Shown here: positions 14,684 through 15,775 of the stretch, piece after piece
Numbering within the stretch: the first letter of the stretch is position 1
Layout: each line of letters opens with the position of its first letter
Assembly: GCA_964516635.1 (NCBI GenBank)
Contig: CAZEZY010000052.1
Coordinates: 1 to 15,775, forward strand
DNA length: 15,775 bases
Reading direction: 5' to 3'
Source of the DNA: CAZEZY01 sp964516635
GTDB taxonomy: Bacteria > Pseudomonadota > Gammaproteobacteria > Burkholderiales > Burkholderiaceae_C
Program-made: the position numbers and the translations under genes
Notes under the pieces: generated by a model
What the model was told of the DNA's origin: nothing
Seen by the model: the letters and a program-made list of their open reading frames with translations, nothing else
Database searches by the model: none

Positions 14684-15052
14684 ATGCGAGCAGTGATCGT
14701 TTTTGCCCATGGTTCGCGTGACCCGCTCTGGCGACGCCCCATCGAGACGGTGGCGCAGGGCATTGCCCAACGCGAGCCTGGCGTGCTGACCCGTTGCGCC
14801 TACCTGGAGCTCTGCGATCCGCTGCTGCCGGCTGCGGCGGCCGAACTGGTCGGATTGGGGGCCACCGAGATACGGGTGCTGCCGCTGTTTTTTGGCATGG
14901 GCAAGCACGCAAGGGAAGACCTGCCCGCGCTGATGGACGCGCTGCGACGCGACCATCCGGGCGTGCGGTTTCAGCTCTTGCCCACCGCCGGCGAGCATCC
15001 CAAACTGCTGGCGCTGCTGGCCGACATGGCCCTGGAAGCGAACACCCCATGA
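14684..15052 (+). CDS. cbiX: Short sirohydrochlorin chelatase, CbiX-S type
   Basis: A 122-residue single-domain chelatase that inserts cobalt or iron into sirohydrochlorin; the small CbiX form acts as a dimer. The two metal-binding histidines are seen: H9 in VIVFAHGSRDP and H75 in GMGKHAREDLP. LELCDP (41-46) is another family stretch. The ATG at 14684 follows lptG by 10 bp, with the AGGA of its ribosome site overlapping the lptG stop. Its end overlaps the cysB start as ATGA. Because cysB, the regulator of sulfate assimilation, is coupled to it, and no corrin-ring genes are near, iron insertion for siroheme (the cofactor of sulfite reductase) is the more likely job. Sequence alone does not separate iron from cobalt use. 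Confidence 0.92.
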   Translation: MRAVIVFAHGSRDPLWRRPIETVAQGIAQREPGVLTRCAYLELCDPLLPAAAAELVGLGATEIRVLPLFFGMGKHAREDLPALMDALRRDHPGVRFQLLPTAGEHPKLLALLADMALEANTP

Positions 15053-15775
15053 ACCTGCACCAGTTCCGGTTCGTGCAGGAGGCGGTTCGCCGCAACCTCA
15101 ATCTGACCGAGGCCGCCAAAGCCCTGCACACGTCGCAACCCGGGGTGTCCAAAGCCATCATCGAGCTGGAAGACGAGCTGGGCGTGGACATCTTCACGCG
15201 GCATGGCAAGCGCATCAAACGCGTCACCGAGCCTGGGCAGCATGTGCTCAGGAGCATCGAGATCATCATGCGCGAGGTCAACAACCTCAAGCGCATCGGC
15301 GAACAGTTTTCCGCGCAGGACAGTGGCACCCTGAGCATCGCCACCACGCACACCCAGGCACGCTACGTGCTGCCAGGGCCAGTGGCCCGACTGCGGCAGA
15401 TCTACCCGAAAGTGGCCGTGAGCCTGCACCAGGGTTCGCCAGCCCAGGTGGCCCAGATGCTGCTGGACGATGTGGCCGACATCGGCATGGCCACGGAATC
15501 GCTGAGTCAGTATGAGGAGCTGATCACCCTGCCCTGCTATGAATGGCAGCACGTGCTGGTGCTGCCTTTCGCCCACCCCCTCCTGGACAGGGAGCGGATC
15601 GGCCTGGAAGACCTGGCCCAGGTGCCGCTCATCACCTACCACCCCTCGTTCACGGGACGGACCCGGATCGACCAGGCCTTCGGGTTGCGGCAACTGCGGC
15701 CGAACATCGTCCTCGAAGCCATCGACTCCGACGTGATCAAGACCTATGTGAACCTGGGCATGGGCGTGGGCATCG
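15049..15775 (+). CDS. cysB: LysR-type regulator CysB (partial, right edge)
   Basis: Transcription factor controlling sulfate assimilation and cysteine synthesis, responding to O- or N-acetylserine. 242 codons are present; the C-terminal end lies beyond the window. The winged helix-turn-helix runs from MNLHQFRFVQEAVRR through TEAAKALHTSQPGVSKAIIELEDELG to about residue 60. The effector-binding signature ATTHTQARYVLP (98-109) has T100, T102 and Q103 at exactly the positions of the E. coli CysB ligand-binding residues. LHQGSP, LPCYEW and the final DSDVIKTYVNLGMGVGI also match CysB closely. The start overlaps the cbiX stop as ATGA, an unusual link between a regulator and its likely pathway gene. 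A Cbl-like paralogue is the only real alternative. Confidence 0.95.
   Translation, partial: MNLHQFRFVQEAVRRNLNLTEAAKALHTSQPGVSKAIIELEDELGVDIFTRHGKRIKRVTEPGQHVLRSIEIIMREVNNLKRIGEQFSAQDSGTLSIATTHTQARYVLPGPVARLRQIYPKVAVSLHQGSPAQVAQMLLDDVADIGMATESLSQYEELITLPCYEWQHVLVLPFAHPLLDRERIGLEDLAQVPLITYHPSFTGRTRIDQAFGLRQLRPNIVLEAIDSDVIKTYVNLGMGVGI

Noticed and set aside
13726..14763. Long minus-strand open frame opposite lptG
   Set aside because: Shadow of lptG with no recognisable motif.
1..15775. Mobile element, prophage or defence island
   Set aside because: No transposase, integrase, terminal repeats or tRNA were found, and the genes are conserved core functions with even composition.

Overview
The window looks like a chromosomal segment of a high-GC betaproteobacterium, most likely Burkholderiales and perhaps a Comamonadaceae member. 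This rests on the proteins (LptF/LptG, HolC, a PepA with E. coli-like spacing, CysB), on the zapA-6S RNA order, and on a SWIB-domain protein with an AKAAP-rich tail. That is inference from family knowledge, since no search was run. I see no transposase, integrase, tRNA, rRNA, CRISPR array or compositional island; this reads as core genome.

Left part, minus strand (1-7714). An acetate/solute:sodium symporter operon (DUF4212 small subunit, then the large subunit cut by the window edge) lies downstream of a cobalamin uptake and salvage operon. That operon starts with a well-preserved cobalamin riboswitch (about 7450-7664). It continues through btuB (TonB-dependent outer-membrane receptor), btuF (periplasmic binding protein), btuC (permease), btuD (ATPase), a second BtuF-like protein with no signal peptide, and cobT (lower-ligand activation). 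The genes are tightly packed: a 2-bp gap, an ATGA overlap, a 13-bp overlap, a gap of about 80 bp, then a few bp. Together they would bring corrinoids across both membranes and feed nucleotide-loop assembly.

Middle part (7715-10440). On the plus strand are a small coiled-coil gene, zapA (division-ring assembly), the 6S RNA gene ssrS (8321 to about 8492) and a TSUP-family (TauE/SafE) permease. They converge on an RraA-family/HMG-aldolase-like gene on the minus strand. A SWIB-domain protein with four 15-bp tandem repeats in its basic tail follows, and ends in a strong hairpin terminator.

Right part (10464-15775). holC and pepA form a minus-strand pair. lptF diverges from pepA with only 25 bp between the two start codons. 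lptF, lptG, a short cbiX-type chelatase and cysB (cut by the right edge) form a tight plus-strand operon with ATGA couplings. With cysB beside it, and no corrin-ring synthesis genes in view, this chelatase is more likely to serve siroheme and sulfite reduction than cobalamin.

I found no convincing wholly novel system. The points most worth a second look are the signal-less BtuF paralogue coupled to cobT, the lptFG-cbiX-cysB arrangement, the crowded riboswitch/zap divergent control region, and an imperfect palindrome across the end of cobT upstream of the symporter operon.
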